This document shows, in pieces, positions 7,562-15,448 of a stretch of DNA of 64,000 nucleotides; position 1 is the first letter of the stretch, and every line of letters starts with the position of its first letter. Made by a program: the position numbers and the translations under genes. The stretch lies in assembly GCF_024346315.1 (NCBI RefSeq), contig NZ_JAGQCS010000009.1:1-64000 (forward strand). The letters are read 5' to 3'. Source of the stretch: Cyanobium sp. ATX 6F1. Lineage in GTDB: Bacteria > Cyanobacteriota > Cyanobacteriia > PCC-6307 > Cyanobiaceae. The notes beneath the pieces were generated by a model, which ran no database searches, was not told the origin of the DNA, and saw nothing but the letters and a program-made list of their open reading frames with translations.

Positions 7562-10239
7562 AAATCGCCCAACTGCTCTCGCCAGAGCAACCGGGGGAAT
7601 TAAAACCAGAAACCTCCGCCCATTTTTACGGTGCCACGGTCGCCCCCACCTGCCCCACCGGGGTCAGCCCTGCCGCTGCGCTATCTCCCGCCCATCGCCA
7701 ACAACTGCTGGATGAACTGGGCAGCGATGACGCCGTGCAGGTGGCCATCGACTACGGCGCCCGCAGCGTCACCCCAACTGAGGCCGCGGCCCTGGGCTAC
7801 CGCTACCAGGGCCACGTGACCGGGGGCCTCCTGCTGCCCTTCGGTGGTGACTTCGGGCAACTGCGTTGCGACGATCCACCTGTCGCACCCAACGGCGAAC
7901 GCCTCAAGTACCTCAACCGGGTCGGGAAGCCGCAGAGCGCCGTCACCTTCGGCAGCGGTGACCCGAAGATCGCCACCGAAGGCTGGAAGGATGCCCTGCG
8001 ACTGCACCTGGCCACCTGTCAGGCGGTGCAGGGCATCGCTGGGGTCACGGCCCACAAACTCCTGGCGCCATCGGTGGAGCTGTTGATCTATGACGCCGAC
8101 GCCCGCGATAACCCGGCAGTCTGGTCCCAGTTGATCGCTGCAGGACTGAATCGCAGCAGGCTGCGATTGGCGTTCTTCCCCGTTGACCTGGCCGGGCCGA
8201 AGGGGGGCGCTTGTGAGTTCTTCAAGGCCGCGACCTATGGGGCGTTCGAATCCATCGAGCGGTTCAAGGCCCGTGAGCTGATCCGCCTGCTGTCACAGCA
8301 ATGGGACCGCAACCTACGGGTGGATTGGCAGCCGCTGGCCATGCGTCACCTGGCGCGGCTGGCCGTGCTGGCGGGGTTTAACCGCGATGCGGTGCGCCAG
8401 TTGGTGGCTGGCGCAGCAAAGGGCATCGGGTTCCCTGTGGACTCCGCCAGGCGGATTGTCACCGTCGAGCAGCACAAGCAAGCCCCGCCGCCGAAGCCGC
8501 TACCGGCTGATGCCCCACCAGAGGCGCAGCTTGTTACCTGCGCCGGGGCGGTGCCGGAGTGGAGCGCCAACGCAGGCTCGTGGGCCAATGCCCTAGGGGC
8601 TGGCGTTGGCGATCGTCTGCGCATGAACCTGCTGAGTTCCCGCATCGAGTTCGATGGCCGCGACCTGCGGGCCGACACCGAGGAACTGTTGTACGTCTGC
8701 GCTCAGCAGGCGACCTGGAAGGTCAACAAGGTTGATTGCTTCGACGGCACCCGCCAAGTGGCCCGCGCCCATAGCTTTCATCCGGTGCGGGAGTACCTGG
8801 AGCGGGTGGCTGCCGATCCAACGCTGCCCACGATCGACCTGGATGCCATCGCCGCCCGTTACCTGAGCGTTGATGATTCGCTGAGCGCCGCAATGATCCG
8901 CTGCAAGCTGATCGAAGCAGTTGCTCGCATCTATGAGCCCGGCTGCCCATCGGTGGGGGTAGTTGTGCTGCGGGGGGCACAAGGCATCGGCAAGACCGAG
9001 TTCTGGCAAGCCCTGGCCGGAGCGTTCTATGTCACCAGCCGCGACACCGACAACGGCAAGGATCAGGCGATGTCGATGCACCGCGCCTGGTTCTACGACT
9101 TCGACGAGCTGGACAAAATGACGACCGCCAAACAGGCGGCATCGGTGCGCTCCACAGTTTCAACCAACTGCGACACGTTCCGCCCGCCCTATGCCCGGCG
9201 GGAAGAAACCTTCCCCCGGCAGTTCGTGATGGTGGCAGCCGTCAATGGCGACGGATTCCTAACCGACAAGGAAGGCAATCGGCGGTTCTTGGTGATCGAC
9301 TGCCCGCATCGCAAGGACAGCGGGGCCTTCATTGATGGCCCCGGCGCGAAACGCGACAGGGACGCGATCTGGAAGGCGGCGGTGGAGGCATACCGGGACG
9401 GGGCACCGTGGCGGCTGACGCCAGCGGAGCAGGCTGCCAGCAACGTCCGCAACAGCAATTGGGAGGCGGTTGACGAATGGGAGCCGGCCCTGGCGAGTTG
9501 GGCTCAGACCTCACGGACGCCCGGTGGATTCGACACCCGAGAGGCAATCGTTGGCGCGAACCTGCGGCTGCTTGAGTCGATCACCAGGGCCGATGAAATG
9601 CGAGCCTCCGACGCGCTCAAGCGAGCGGGTTTCGTGCGAAGGAAGCACGAAGTCCACCGGCCCGGCAAACCGAAGGCGCGGGTCTGGCTGCCGGGCGGGG
9701 GTGACATGGACCGTCACAGCCAGCCGGGAGGGCCGTCCTTGGCGCAACCGGCGCAACCTTGGCGCAACTTTTTCGAGGAGGTTGCACCAGCCGAAACCCA
9801 TAGCAGCGCAAGCGACCTGCCCCCCTTGACGCAACCTACGCAACCTTTTTTGGATTACTTCGAGGAAGAAAGACATAAGGGGTCACCCCTAGAGGGGGTG
9901 CATACCCTTCCTAGTAACAAGGAGGGGGAAAAGGCTGCGCCGGTTGCGCCAACGCCCCAAACCGGCTGTGAAACAGCCGATCTGGGATGCCGCACCACCC
10001 CGGGGGGGCCTCCGACGGTTGCGCCAGAGGACGGCCCACCCCCCGGCGGGCTGCTGACTACGCGGGAGGCCGTGGCCGAGGCGCTGCGGGCGTTGAAGCT
10101 GGCCGCGACCCACCCCAGCGTTACCCGCCAAGTGCTGGGGCACCTGGGCGCGGGATATGGGCGCCTGGCGGTGACGGCGGCAATCGAAGCCCTGCGGGAT
10201 GAGGAGCGCGCCGACGACCCGACAGCATTGACCCGTTAA
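7558..10239 (+). CDS. Primase-helicase: DUF3854/Toprim-like plus VapE-type ATPase
   Basis: 893 residues. The N-terminal ~300 residues resemble the DUF3854 Toprim-type primase region (YLNRVGKPQSAVTFGSG, ELLIYDADARDN as the acidic motif). Residues about 400-700 form a VapE-family superfamily-3-like ATPase: Walker A GAQGIGKT (473-480), Walker B WFYDFDELD (511-519), and the family-typical segment DKEGNRRFLVIDC. The C-terminal ~200 residues are Pro/Gly-rich and low complexity. VapE-type proteins start replication in phage satellites and some prophages, so this is probably the element's replication initiator. It starts inside the preceding small ORF (ATGA overlap). Confidence 0.88.
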   Translation: MKIAQLLSPEQPGELKPETSAHFYGATVAPTCPTGVSPAAALSPAHRQQLLDELGSDDAVQVAIDYGARSVTPTEAAALGYRYQGHVTGGLLLPFGGDFGQLRCDDPPVAPNGERLKYLNRVGKPQSAVTFGSGDPKIATEGWKDALRLHLATCQAVQGIAGVTAHKLLAPSVELLIYDADARDNPAVWSQLIAAGLNRSRLRLAFFPVDLAGPKGGACEFFKAATYGAFESIERFKARELIRLLSQQWDRNLRVDWQPLAMRHLARLAVLAGFNRDAVRQLVAGAAKGIGFPVDSARRIVTVEQHKQAPPPKPLPADAPPEAQLVTCAGAVPEWSANAGSWANALGAGVGDRLRMNLLSSRIEFDGRDLRADTEELLYVCAQQATWKVNKVDCFDGTRQVARAHSFHPVREYLERVAADPTLPTIDLDAIAARYLSVDDSLSAAMIRCKLIEAVARIYEPGCPSVGVVVLRGAQGIGKTEFWQALAGAFYVTSRDTDNGKDQAMSMHRAWFYDFDELDKMTTAKQAASVRSTVSTNCDTFRPPYARREETFPRQFVMVAAVNGDGFLTDKEGNRRFLVIDCPHRKDSGAFIDGPGAKRDRDAIWKAAVEAYRDGAPWRLTPAEQAASNVRNSNWEAVDEWEPALASWAQTSRTPGGFDTREAIVGANLRLLESITRADEMRASDALKRAGFVRRKHEVHRPGKPKARVWLPGGGDMDRHSQPGGPSLAQPAQPWRNFFEEVAPAETHSSASDLPPLTQPTQPFLDYFEEERHKGSPLEGVHTLPSNKEGEKAAPVAPTPQTGCETADLGCRTTPGGPPTVAPEDGPPPGGLLTTREAVAEALRALKLAATHPSVTRQVLGHLGAGYGRLAVTAAIEALRDEERADDPTALTR

Positions 10240-10332
10240 GGCTTGATCCACCCGGGCGGCGAGGCCCAACTGACATCAGCCCCGATGTGCAATTCTCTGG
10301 TGCTTCCGGGGCCACGCAGGAAAGATGAGGGC

Positions 10333-10797
10333 ATGTCCAACCGCCTGCCCCACCGTAAGCTCGACCCCGAGATGGTAGCCAAGGTGCGCGAGCTGGCCGC
10401 CCTCGGCCTTCGCCTGGAATCCATCGCAGCAGCCGTGAGCATTTCCTATGGCGGCCTCAAGGCTTGGCTTAAGAACGCCCGTGAGGGGGTCTGTACCGAG
10501 CTTGAAGCCGACCTACTTGCTGCGCTCCATGAAGGCCGCCAGGCGGGTGAGAAGGCCCTTGTGGCAAAGCTGTTGGCTAGTCAGGACACCGCCGACGCCC
10601 GGTGGCTACTGAGCCACAGCAACGCATGGCGCACTGGCTGGAGCGATAACAGCGCCGTCACCCGTGAAGTGAACCGCGCCATGGGGCAGGTGGTAAGTGC
10701 GATCGAATCCGCAGGGCTCAGGGCCGACCAGCGCCAGGATCTACTGCTGCGTCTTGCTGCTGCTGGCATAATCGCCGCGCCAGACAATGCGGAGTGA
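10333..10797 (+). CDS. Small terminase subunit (TerS-like)
   Basis: 154 residues from ATG 10333, preceded by AGGAAAG; an in-frame TTG at 10243 would add 30 unconvincing residues. An N-terminal helix-turn-helix (EMVAKVRELAALGLRLESIAAAVSISYGGLKAWLKNA) is followed by a helical region, the usual TerS plan of DNA recognition plus oligomerisation. Its 3' end overlaps the large terminase start by 11 bp. It would recognise the pac/cos site and choose which DNA is packaged. The call relies on architecture and on the downstream TerL. Confidence 0.78.
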   Translation: MSNRLPHRKLDPEMVAKVRELAALGLRLESIAAAVSISYGGLKAWLKNAREGVCTELEADLLAALHEGRQAGEKALVAKLLASQDTADARWLLSHSNAWRTGWSDNSAVTREVNRAMGQVVSAIESAGLRADQRQDLLLRLAAAGIIAAPDNAE

Positions 10798-12349
10798 TCC
10801 GATCCGACAGGCCCTGGCCCGGATGGACCTGGCGGAGCTTGAGGCGCAACTGGCTGAAAGGCCCGCGGGCACGTTCAAGGAGTTCGTTTCCCGCGTGGCC
10901 CCTCAAGTCGCCTTCTACCGCCATGTCGAGCTGTTGGCCGACGTGCTCCAGCGGGTTGCTGATGGTGGGCACCGCCGGGTGCTGATTCTGCTGCCACCAC
11001 GGTCTGGGAAAAGCCTCTTGTCCTCGCGGTTGCTGTCTGCTTACTACCTTCGCCGTCACCCTGGCCTGTGGGTTGGGATGAGCAGCTATGGCGCCGACCT
11101 TGCCGAGGGCTTCAGCCGCGAGGCGCGAGGGTTCTACACCGCTGATGGGGGAACCCTGGACCGTTCGAGCAAGTCTGTGGGCCAATGGGTGACGGGTGCT
11201 GGTGGCGGGTGCTGGGCGACGGGTGTCGGTGGTGCGACGACCGGCAGGGGATTCTCGCTGGGGATCGTTGACGACCCGACCAAAGACGCGCAGCAGGCCG
11301 ACAGCCCCACCTACCGGGAAAGGATGGTGAGCTGGTGGGAATCAACGTTCGCAACCCGTGCAGAGCCTGGAGCGGCCCTAGTGGTTGTACAAACCCGATG
11401 GCACATCTCCGACCTTGCTGGGCACCTATTGGCGAAGGAAGCGGAGGCACCGGAGGGTTGGCATGTTGTGAACCTGCCTGCCATTGCTGAACAGCAGAAC
11501 GAGCCCACTGCCTGGTCGCAGGAACCGGACTTTCGGGAGCCTGGTGAGCCGCTGTGTCCTGAAAGGTTCGACTCCGATGCATTGGCCAAGATCCGGGCAG
11601 GAATGTCGGCCCGATGGTGGGAGGCGCTCTATCAACAACGGCCCAGCATTGCTGCCGGGTCGGTGTTCGTTCGGGAGTGGTTCAAGTTCTACGAACCGCC
11701 AGAGGTGCCAAGAAACTTTGTCCGCCTAGTGGCTTCGATCGACTGCACGTTCAAGGGCACCGATGGCTCTGATTTTGTCTCCTTGCAGGTCTGGGGTCAG
11801 CACAGCACCGGCATCTGGCTGCTGGATAACGACACCCGCCGACTGGGCTTCACCGGAACTCTTTCGGCCATCACCGCCAGCCACCAGCGGTGGCATTGGG
11901 GCGAACTGCTGATCGAAGACGCGGCCAACGGGCCTGCGGTGATCGACACGCTAATTCGCCAGGCGCAGGGCTTTTCTGTGAGGGCGGTCAGGCCGTTGGG
12001 CGGGAAGGTGGCACGGGCGAACGCTGCGGCTGTGCAGCTCGAACAGGGCCAGGTGTGGTTCCCACGGTCGGCGCCATGGTTACAGGGTTTCGTGGATGAG
12101 CTGCTGAGCTTCCCCAGCGGCGCACATGACGATCAGGTGGACGCCATGACCCAGGCGCTCAACTACATCGCAGGCACCGGACCCATGCGGGTGAGCACCG
12201 CCATTTATGGCCGTGGCAATGGCACCCCCACGCGTGAGCCGTTCTCGCCTCTGCCGGATGAGGATTGGAAGCGCAGGAGTCAACTAGAGACGGCGAAGCA
12301 GGCCGCCCGCAAGGGAGCGGTGGGGTTTCGTGGCGTTTTTCATTCGTAA
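10787..12349 (+). CDS. Large terminase subunit (packaging ATPase-nuclease)
   Basis: 520 residues, full length. The ATPase domain has Walker A LPPRSGKS (69-76), Walker B GIVDDP (159-164) and the coupling segment VVQTRWH. The C-terminal RNase-H-like nuclease has its acidic residues in ASIDCTFKG (Asp319), LIEDAAN (Glu377/Asp378) and GAHDDQVDA (Asp448/Asp449). All catalytic motifs appear intact. It cuts concatemeric DNA and drives it into proheads. Finding TerL without portal or capsid genes is unusual for a satellite and suggests DNA packaging into a helper phage's particles, or a prophage that lost its structural genes. Confidence 0.92.
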   Translation: MRSDPIRQALARMDLAELEAQLAERPAGTFKEFVSRVAPQVAFYRHVELLADVLQRVADGGHRRVLILLPPRSGKSLLSSRLLSAYYLRRHPGLWVGMSSYGADLAEGFSREARGFYTADGGTLDRSSKSVGQWVTGAGGGCWATGVGGATTGRGFSLGIVDDPTKDAQQADSPTYRERMVSWWESTFATRAEPGAALVVVQTRWHISDLAGHLLAKEAEAPEGWHVVNLPAIAEQQNEPTAWSQEPDFREPGEPLCPERFDSDALAKIRAGMSARWWEALYQQRPSIAAGSVFVREWFKFYEPPEVPRNFVRLVASIDCTFKGTDGSDFVSLQVWGQHSTGIWLLDNDTRRLGFTGTLSAITASHQRWHWGELLIEDAANGPAVIDTLIRQAQGFSVRAVRPLGGKVARANAAAVQLEQGQVWFPRSAPWLQGFVDELLSFPSGAHDDQVDAMTQALNYIAGTGPMRVSTAIYGRGNGTPTREPFSPLPDEDWKRRSQLETAKQAARKGAVGFRGVFHS

Positions 12350-12725
12350 TAGTGCCAGTCGGCACACCCGCCAGGCTTCGAGTCGATTGGACACAGCCGA
12401 ACCCCGTCAATGGACAGCGCATCACACGCCGACCGGTCGGATTGGCATGTTGCTTGTTGAGAATCCCGGGCCAGATAAAGCCCGACTGGCACAGCCTCCG
12501 CTGAGCACCTGTCTGGCCAACAGGTGTTCAAGCGGACAGGTGCTCAGCTGGCATGGGTGACCTGGCGGCCATCGCCAACGGGCTAACACCAACCGACTGG
12601 GCGATACGACAGCCTACAAGAAATCCCTGCAACCCTCGCAATTAGTTAGGAGCCAATCCTCTGAGTGCATAACAGCGCAACCATGGACAACATACTCAAG
12701 AAGCCAAAAACCTCTGTGGCTACTG
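12350..12725. other. Gap between TerL and cargo
   Basis: No credible gene. The notable feature is a 14-bp perfect inverted repeat (12500-12548), listed separately. The rest is unassigned; a packaging or replication site could lie here. Confidence 0.4.
12500..12548 (+). repeat. 14-bp perfect inverted repeat downstream of TerL
   Basis: The left arm GCTGAGCACCTGTC (12500-12513) pairs exactly with 12535-12548 across a 21-base spacer that holds a further ACAGGT unit. There is no T-run, so it is not a standard terminator. It could be an operator, an origin or pac-type site, or a hairpin ending terminase transcription. Confidence 0.5.
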
Positions 12726-13370
12726 CTACGACTGGCGCTTTGTGTGCGAACAAATTCCTCCCAAACAGATGGCAATGACGCCACCTCCTATATTGAGGAT
12801 CTGATATATCTGATGAATTGAGCTCTCAGTCTTCATGGAAATCCCATTAAAAAGCATAATGGTCCCAGCGAGAAAGCCGAAGGCTGCTGTTAAAGAAAAG
12901 TGCTTGCCAAGACCGCGCAACTCCAACACGGCAGGAGGCAGCGGCACTAAAGGAGAATTTTCTGCCCTTGATGCAAAAGATTCCAGGCTTTCGTCTTGTC
13001 TTATTCCTTTCTCTCTTCTCTTAACAGAAGTTGCATGATTGAAGACTTCTTCAAGAACTTGATCTATGGGCAATCGTCCAATGATCCGGCCATCCTCGGC
13101 GGCCAATACATATGTCTTCTCCGATCTACGAGATCTTTCCGCCGATGGCGTCATATCATCCTTGATCTTCCGGTCACGATTTGCTATTGCTACTGCAGCC
13201 CTAAAAAGTGATGCATCGCCTTCGCTTGTCCCTTCCATATAGTCACATAAAGAGTAGGCTCCGAACTTTAAGAGATCTTCATTCATTTGTCGAGCCAATG
13301 ACTTGGTCTTCACTAAGCGGCTGTGCTTCTCGTTTTGGCTGATCTCCGTGACCCGAGCCGAGACGTGCAT
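12726..13370 (-). CDS. Uncharacterised membrane protein, cargo family copy A
   Basis: 214 residues. The soluble N-terminal part (residues ~55-120) reads LFRAAVAIANRDRK ... ERSRRSEKTYVLAAEDGRIIGRLPIDQVLEE and matches, with gaps, the start of the gene at 14084-14959. Two C-terminal membrane segments follow (HFSLTAAFGFLAGTIMLF and ILNIGGGVIAICLGGI). The ATG at 13370 lies directly after the stop of the broken Excalibur-domain gene (TAAATG), so the two were probably one operon. A downstream start at 13286 is possible. Coding sequence is AT-richer than its surroundings. No function is recognised; membrane location and island context allow, but do not prove, phage exclusion. Confidence 0.7.
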   Translation of the reverse strand: MHVSARVTEISQNEKHSRLVKTKSLARQMNEDLLKFGAYSLCDYMEGTSEGDASLFRAAVAIANRDRKIKDDMTPSAERSRRSEKTYVLAAEDGRIIGRLPIDQVLEEVFNHATSVKRREKGIRQDESLESFASRAENSPLVPLPPAVLELRGLGKHFSLTAAFGFLAGTIMLFNGISMKTESSIHQIYQILNIGGGVIAICLGGICSHTKRQS

Positions 13371-13797
13371 TTATCTGCGCAGCGATTCGCAAGCCACCCC
13401 ATCGCCGTTCTTATCGAGGTAGCTGTGCCCCTGCTTCAGCAACTCCTGGGCCTTGGCGAAGCTGCCGATTTCCTTGCAGCGGTAACGACCTCCCGACTGT
13501 GCGGGGCTCGGTTGTAGTGCACCCCCTCGGGCTCGACCAGTTTATCTGCCGCTGGAGAAGTTCCCCTGACTCCCGCTGTGCCGCCAGTCCCATGGTCTTG
13601 TGATGCAACCGGGAACTGACCACACTCCCAGCCGAGCAGTCTCAGCCGCCCATTCAGCTCTTGTTACTCATCTCAACCTTCTGCCAGTAGAAGCCGCCTG
13701 GACTGGGCTTGCCCTCGGCAAGCACCTTGGCACCAGCTGACAGCGGAACAAAGGCAAGGCAGGCCAGGGCAGCAGGCGCTATGAGAGAGAGGCGCAT
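13371..13797 (-). pseudogene. Secreted Excalibur-domain protein, broken by two frameshifts
   Basis: Three segments in different frames read as one protein. First is a signal peptide (MRLSLIAPAALACLAFV ... AGA) continuing through GGFYWQKVEMSN, closed by a stop at 13654. The next frame begins about 20 bases before that stop and runs QELNGRLRLLGWECGQFPVA to PEGVHYNRAPHS. The third frame reads GGRYRCKEIGSFAKAQELL, then YLDKNGDGVACESLRR and a stop at 13371-13373. The last part is a typical Excalibur calcium-binding motif (DxNxDGxxCE). Only the first 47 codons remain as an ORF. Sequencing error is an alternative to decay, but two shifts in one gene make decay more likely. Confidence 0.72.
13377..13407 (+). 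repeat. 31-bp repeat, copy 1 (Excalibur tail)
   Basis: Identical to 15130-15160 in the same orientation. It encodes, on the minus strand, the end of the Excalibur motif (DGVACESLR). It marks a duplication inside the cargo end of the element. Confidence 0.8.
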
Positions 13798-14083
13798 TAG
13801 TTCGCGTCGAATTAGCCCATCCTCTCTGGTTTTACTGCGCTTGAACGGGTGTGGGAACAGTGAGCGGGCACCGCTGCCCCTTTGATGCCTGCCCCCACCC
13901 TGGAGAGCCTGCTGCTGCTGGCCTTGAGCGTTCCCGACTACCGCCTCCACCTGATCGGAAGGCTCCGTCCTGCTGTGACAGGCTGAAGTTATCCCCGCTT
14001 CCGCATGGCGCGGAAGAGCTGGAAGGTCGGCTGGATGTCGTCAAAACTTCGCAGATTCCCTTATTGTTCAGGCGAGATGTCAG
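13798..14083. other. Divergent intergenic region between cargo genes
   Basis: It separates the minus-strand Excalibur pseudogene from plus-strand copy B and must contain both promoters. No promoter was assigned. A 33-codon ORF starting at 13885 has no further support. Confidence 0.4.
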
Positions 14084-14959
14084 ATGGCTAGAGGCATGAC
14101 AGAGGCTGAACTGGCTGAGGATAATCTATTCAAGGCGGCTGTCAGCTATTCCCTCAGGAAGGGTAAGATGAAGGCTGAGGGTGACGTTGATTCGGAGCGA
14201 TCTCGACCAACCGGCCAGTCGTTCGTATTGGCTGCCGCTGATGGACGGGTGATCGACCGGATTCCATTGGCTTTGGTCAGAAAAGAGGCTGCCAGGTTGA
14301 CAAACCTTCCCCAGGAGCTAGCTGTCAGGAGGAATGAAACAGCAGATGAAAGGATTGCACGCCAGAGGGCTAGGAGGGAGAGCGGAGCACTTGCTGCATC
14401 TACAGCACCCTTCGGCAAAACAGCACCCTGCGCCATCAAGTTAACCGGCTTCCTTCTCGCCTTACCAGTCGGATTCTTTGCTGCAGGATTCTTTCCAGAA
14501 GGAGCTTCAACAAAAGTGATCGCGGGCCTTATTGGAATTGTATTCCCTCCCATCATGGGACTTCTTTTGTCTGACTGGGTGAAGGGCGGAGCCAAGGGAG
14601 GCTTCATCAAAGCGATTGGCAAGGCCACAGCAATGGCAGGAGCGGGTATCGCTGCATCTTTCGTGCTGTTCAGTGCGATCGTCTTTCTATCGCGACCTAG
14701 CGACATTCTCAACGATGGCAGCGCCCGGGCGGACTGTGAAGCGAACCTGAAGCAGAAATTACGCGACCCAGCCTCCTATGAGCCCACCGGTGAATGGGCG
14801 AACGGGGGCGATGGCCTCGCCTCTGGTGGAGGGAAGGCCACGTGGACATGGAAGTTCCGCGCACGCAATGGATTTGGCGGCATGAATGTAAGCGTCGCTT
14901 CCTGTGTTGTAGACAGTGCCACTCAATCAGTAACCGCAGAGGTCATGATGTCCGAGTAG
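14084..14959 (+). CDS. Uncharacterised membrane protein, cargo family copy B
   Basis: 291 residues. The N-terminal ~100 residues (NLFKAAVSYSLRKGK ... ERSRPTGQSFVLAAADGRVIDRIPLALVRKE) are paralogous to copy A at 12726-13370. Three or so membrane segments follow (residues ~115-205), then a C-terminal domain of about 85 residues (ADCEANLKQKLRDPASYEPTGEW and RNGFGGMNVSVASC) that copy A lacks. That C-terminal pattern (Cys, LKDP-like segment, N-FGG, Cys) recalls small extracytoplasmic domains in phage and plasmid membrane proteins, but I cannot name the family. ATG 14084 has an AGGCGAG ribosome binding site; ATG 14096 is an alternative start. Function unknown. Confidence 0.75.
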   Translation: MARGMTEAELAEDNLFKAAVSYSLRKGKMKAEGDVDSERSRPTGQSFVLAAADGRVIDRIPLALVRKEAARLTNLPQELAVRRNETADERIARQRARRESGALAASTAPFGKTAPCAIKLTGFLLALPVGFFAAGFFPEGASTKVIAGLIGIVFPPIMGLLLSDWVKGGAKGGFIKAIGKATAMAGAGIAASFVLFSAIVFLSRPSDILNDGSARADCEANLKQKLRDPASYEPTGEWANGGDGLASGGGKATWTWKFRARNGFGGMNVSVASCVVDSATQSVTAEVMMSE

Positions 14960-15126
14960 TCCAGCTTCGCCCTTTCAGCGCACCCCGAACAGGCGCCGTC
15001 TGCCTTGGTGCGTGATCCGCTCCGGCAGGTCGCGGCCAGGGGTCACTTTCAGGTGAGCGTTCGATCAACTCTGCCCGGATCTTGTCCGGGGCCATTGTCA
15101 GCGGGCACCAGCGACCCATTGGTTTT

Positions 15127-15180
15127 TCAGCGCAGCGATTCGCAAGCCACCCCATCGCCGCCGCCGTTCGGGGCGGACCA
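15127..15180 (-). pseudogene. Excalibur-domain C-terminal remnant
   Basis: On the minus strand the sequence reads GGGDGVACESLR then TGA (15129-15127). It shares a 31-bp identical block with the Excalibur pseudogene at 13371-13797. Nothing upstream in this frame resembles the rest of the domain, so only the tail survives. Confidence 0.6.
15130..15160 (+). repeat. 31-bp repeat, copy 2 (Excalibur tail)
   Basis: Exact match of 13377-13407 in direct orientation, 1.75 kb apart; flanking sequence diverges at once on both sides. Confidence 0.8.
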
Positions 15181-15338
15181 ACTTCGCAAGTGACCCTGCC
15201 CAAGCGAAAGCCGCAGCAGCACCGCCCTGGCCACTTACCTGAGCCCTCGGCCACCAGTGGGAACACTTGGTGGGCACAGCTACCCCCTAGTGCTCACAGC
15301 GTCCAAGGCACTACTGGTGGCTACCCAGACTCATATTC

Positions 15339-15369
15339 TTCCGCGCTTTTTCCGCGCTTGCCTTGCGGA
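15339..15369 (+). repeat. Right-end integrase-arm-like repeat (TTCCGCG pair)
   Basis: Two TTCCGCG units with a T-rich spacer, then CTTGCCTTGCGGA, in the same orientation as the left-end copy at 5611-5636. Both lie within about 100 bp of an att repeat, consistent with recombinase arm sites. Confidence 0.45.
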
Positions 15370-15407
15370 CGAAAGCTGAAACCCTGAGAAGTCTTGGTAT
15401 AACTACT

Positions 15408-15433
15408 AAAAAGGGGCCTTCCAGCCCCCACGG
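15408..15433 (-). terminator. Rho-independent terminator of the tmRNA gene
   Basis: On the minus strand GGGGGCT, loop GGAA and GGCCCCT form a G+C-rich hairpin followed by a T-run. The same hairpin is carried in attL. Confidence 0.8.
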
Positions 15434-15448
15434 ATCATTTGGGTGATA
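15410..15448 (+). repeat. attR: 39-bp repeat inside the ssrA 3' end
   Basis: It covers the last part of the tmRNA coding piece and the terminator, and is identical to 5475-5513. Because the right copy is contiguous with the complete tmRNA gene, integration keeps ssrA functional. Confidence 0.88.

Larger units (their letters stand above)
14960..15409. other. Right end of the element: degraded sequence and terminal repeats
   Basis: No intact gene. It holds an Excalibur-domain tail remnant at 15127-15180 on the minus strand and the TTCCGCG repeat at 15339-15369. ORFs on either strand here are short and unsupported. Confidence 0.5.
5475..15448. mobile_element. Phage-satellite-like element integrated at the 3' end of ssrA
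   Basis: The ends are a perfect 39-bp direct repeat (5475-5513 and 15410-15448). The right copy is the end of the permuted tmRNA gene plus its terminator; the left copy is isolated, as expected when integration into ssrA restores the gene. The sequences just outside both repeats differ. A tyrosine integrase sits just inside the left end. Gene order is integrase, helix-turn-helix protein, 40-codon ORF, primase-helicase, TerS, TerL, cargo. This resembles phage-inducible chromosomal islands and other satellites, but no capsid, portal, tail or lysis genes were found, and unlike classical islands a large terminase is present. A decayed prophage is the main alternative. Confidence 0.85.

Noticed and set aside
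13885-13986. 33-codon ORF upstream of cargo gene B
   Set aside because: It has a start and some Leu-rich character but no ribosome binding site or similarity; support is too weak to list as a gene.
14943-15266. 107-codon minus-strand ORF at the right end of the element
   Set aside because: No domain, overlaps the Excalibur remnant in a different frame, and has a composition typical of a chance frame.
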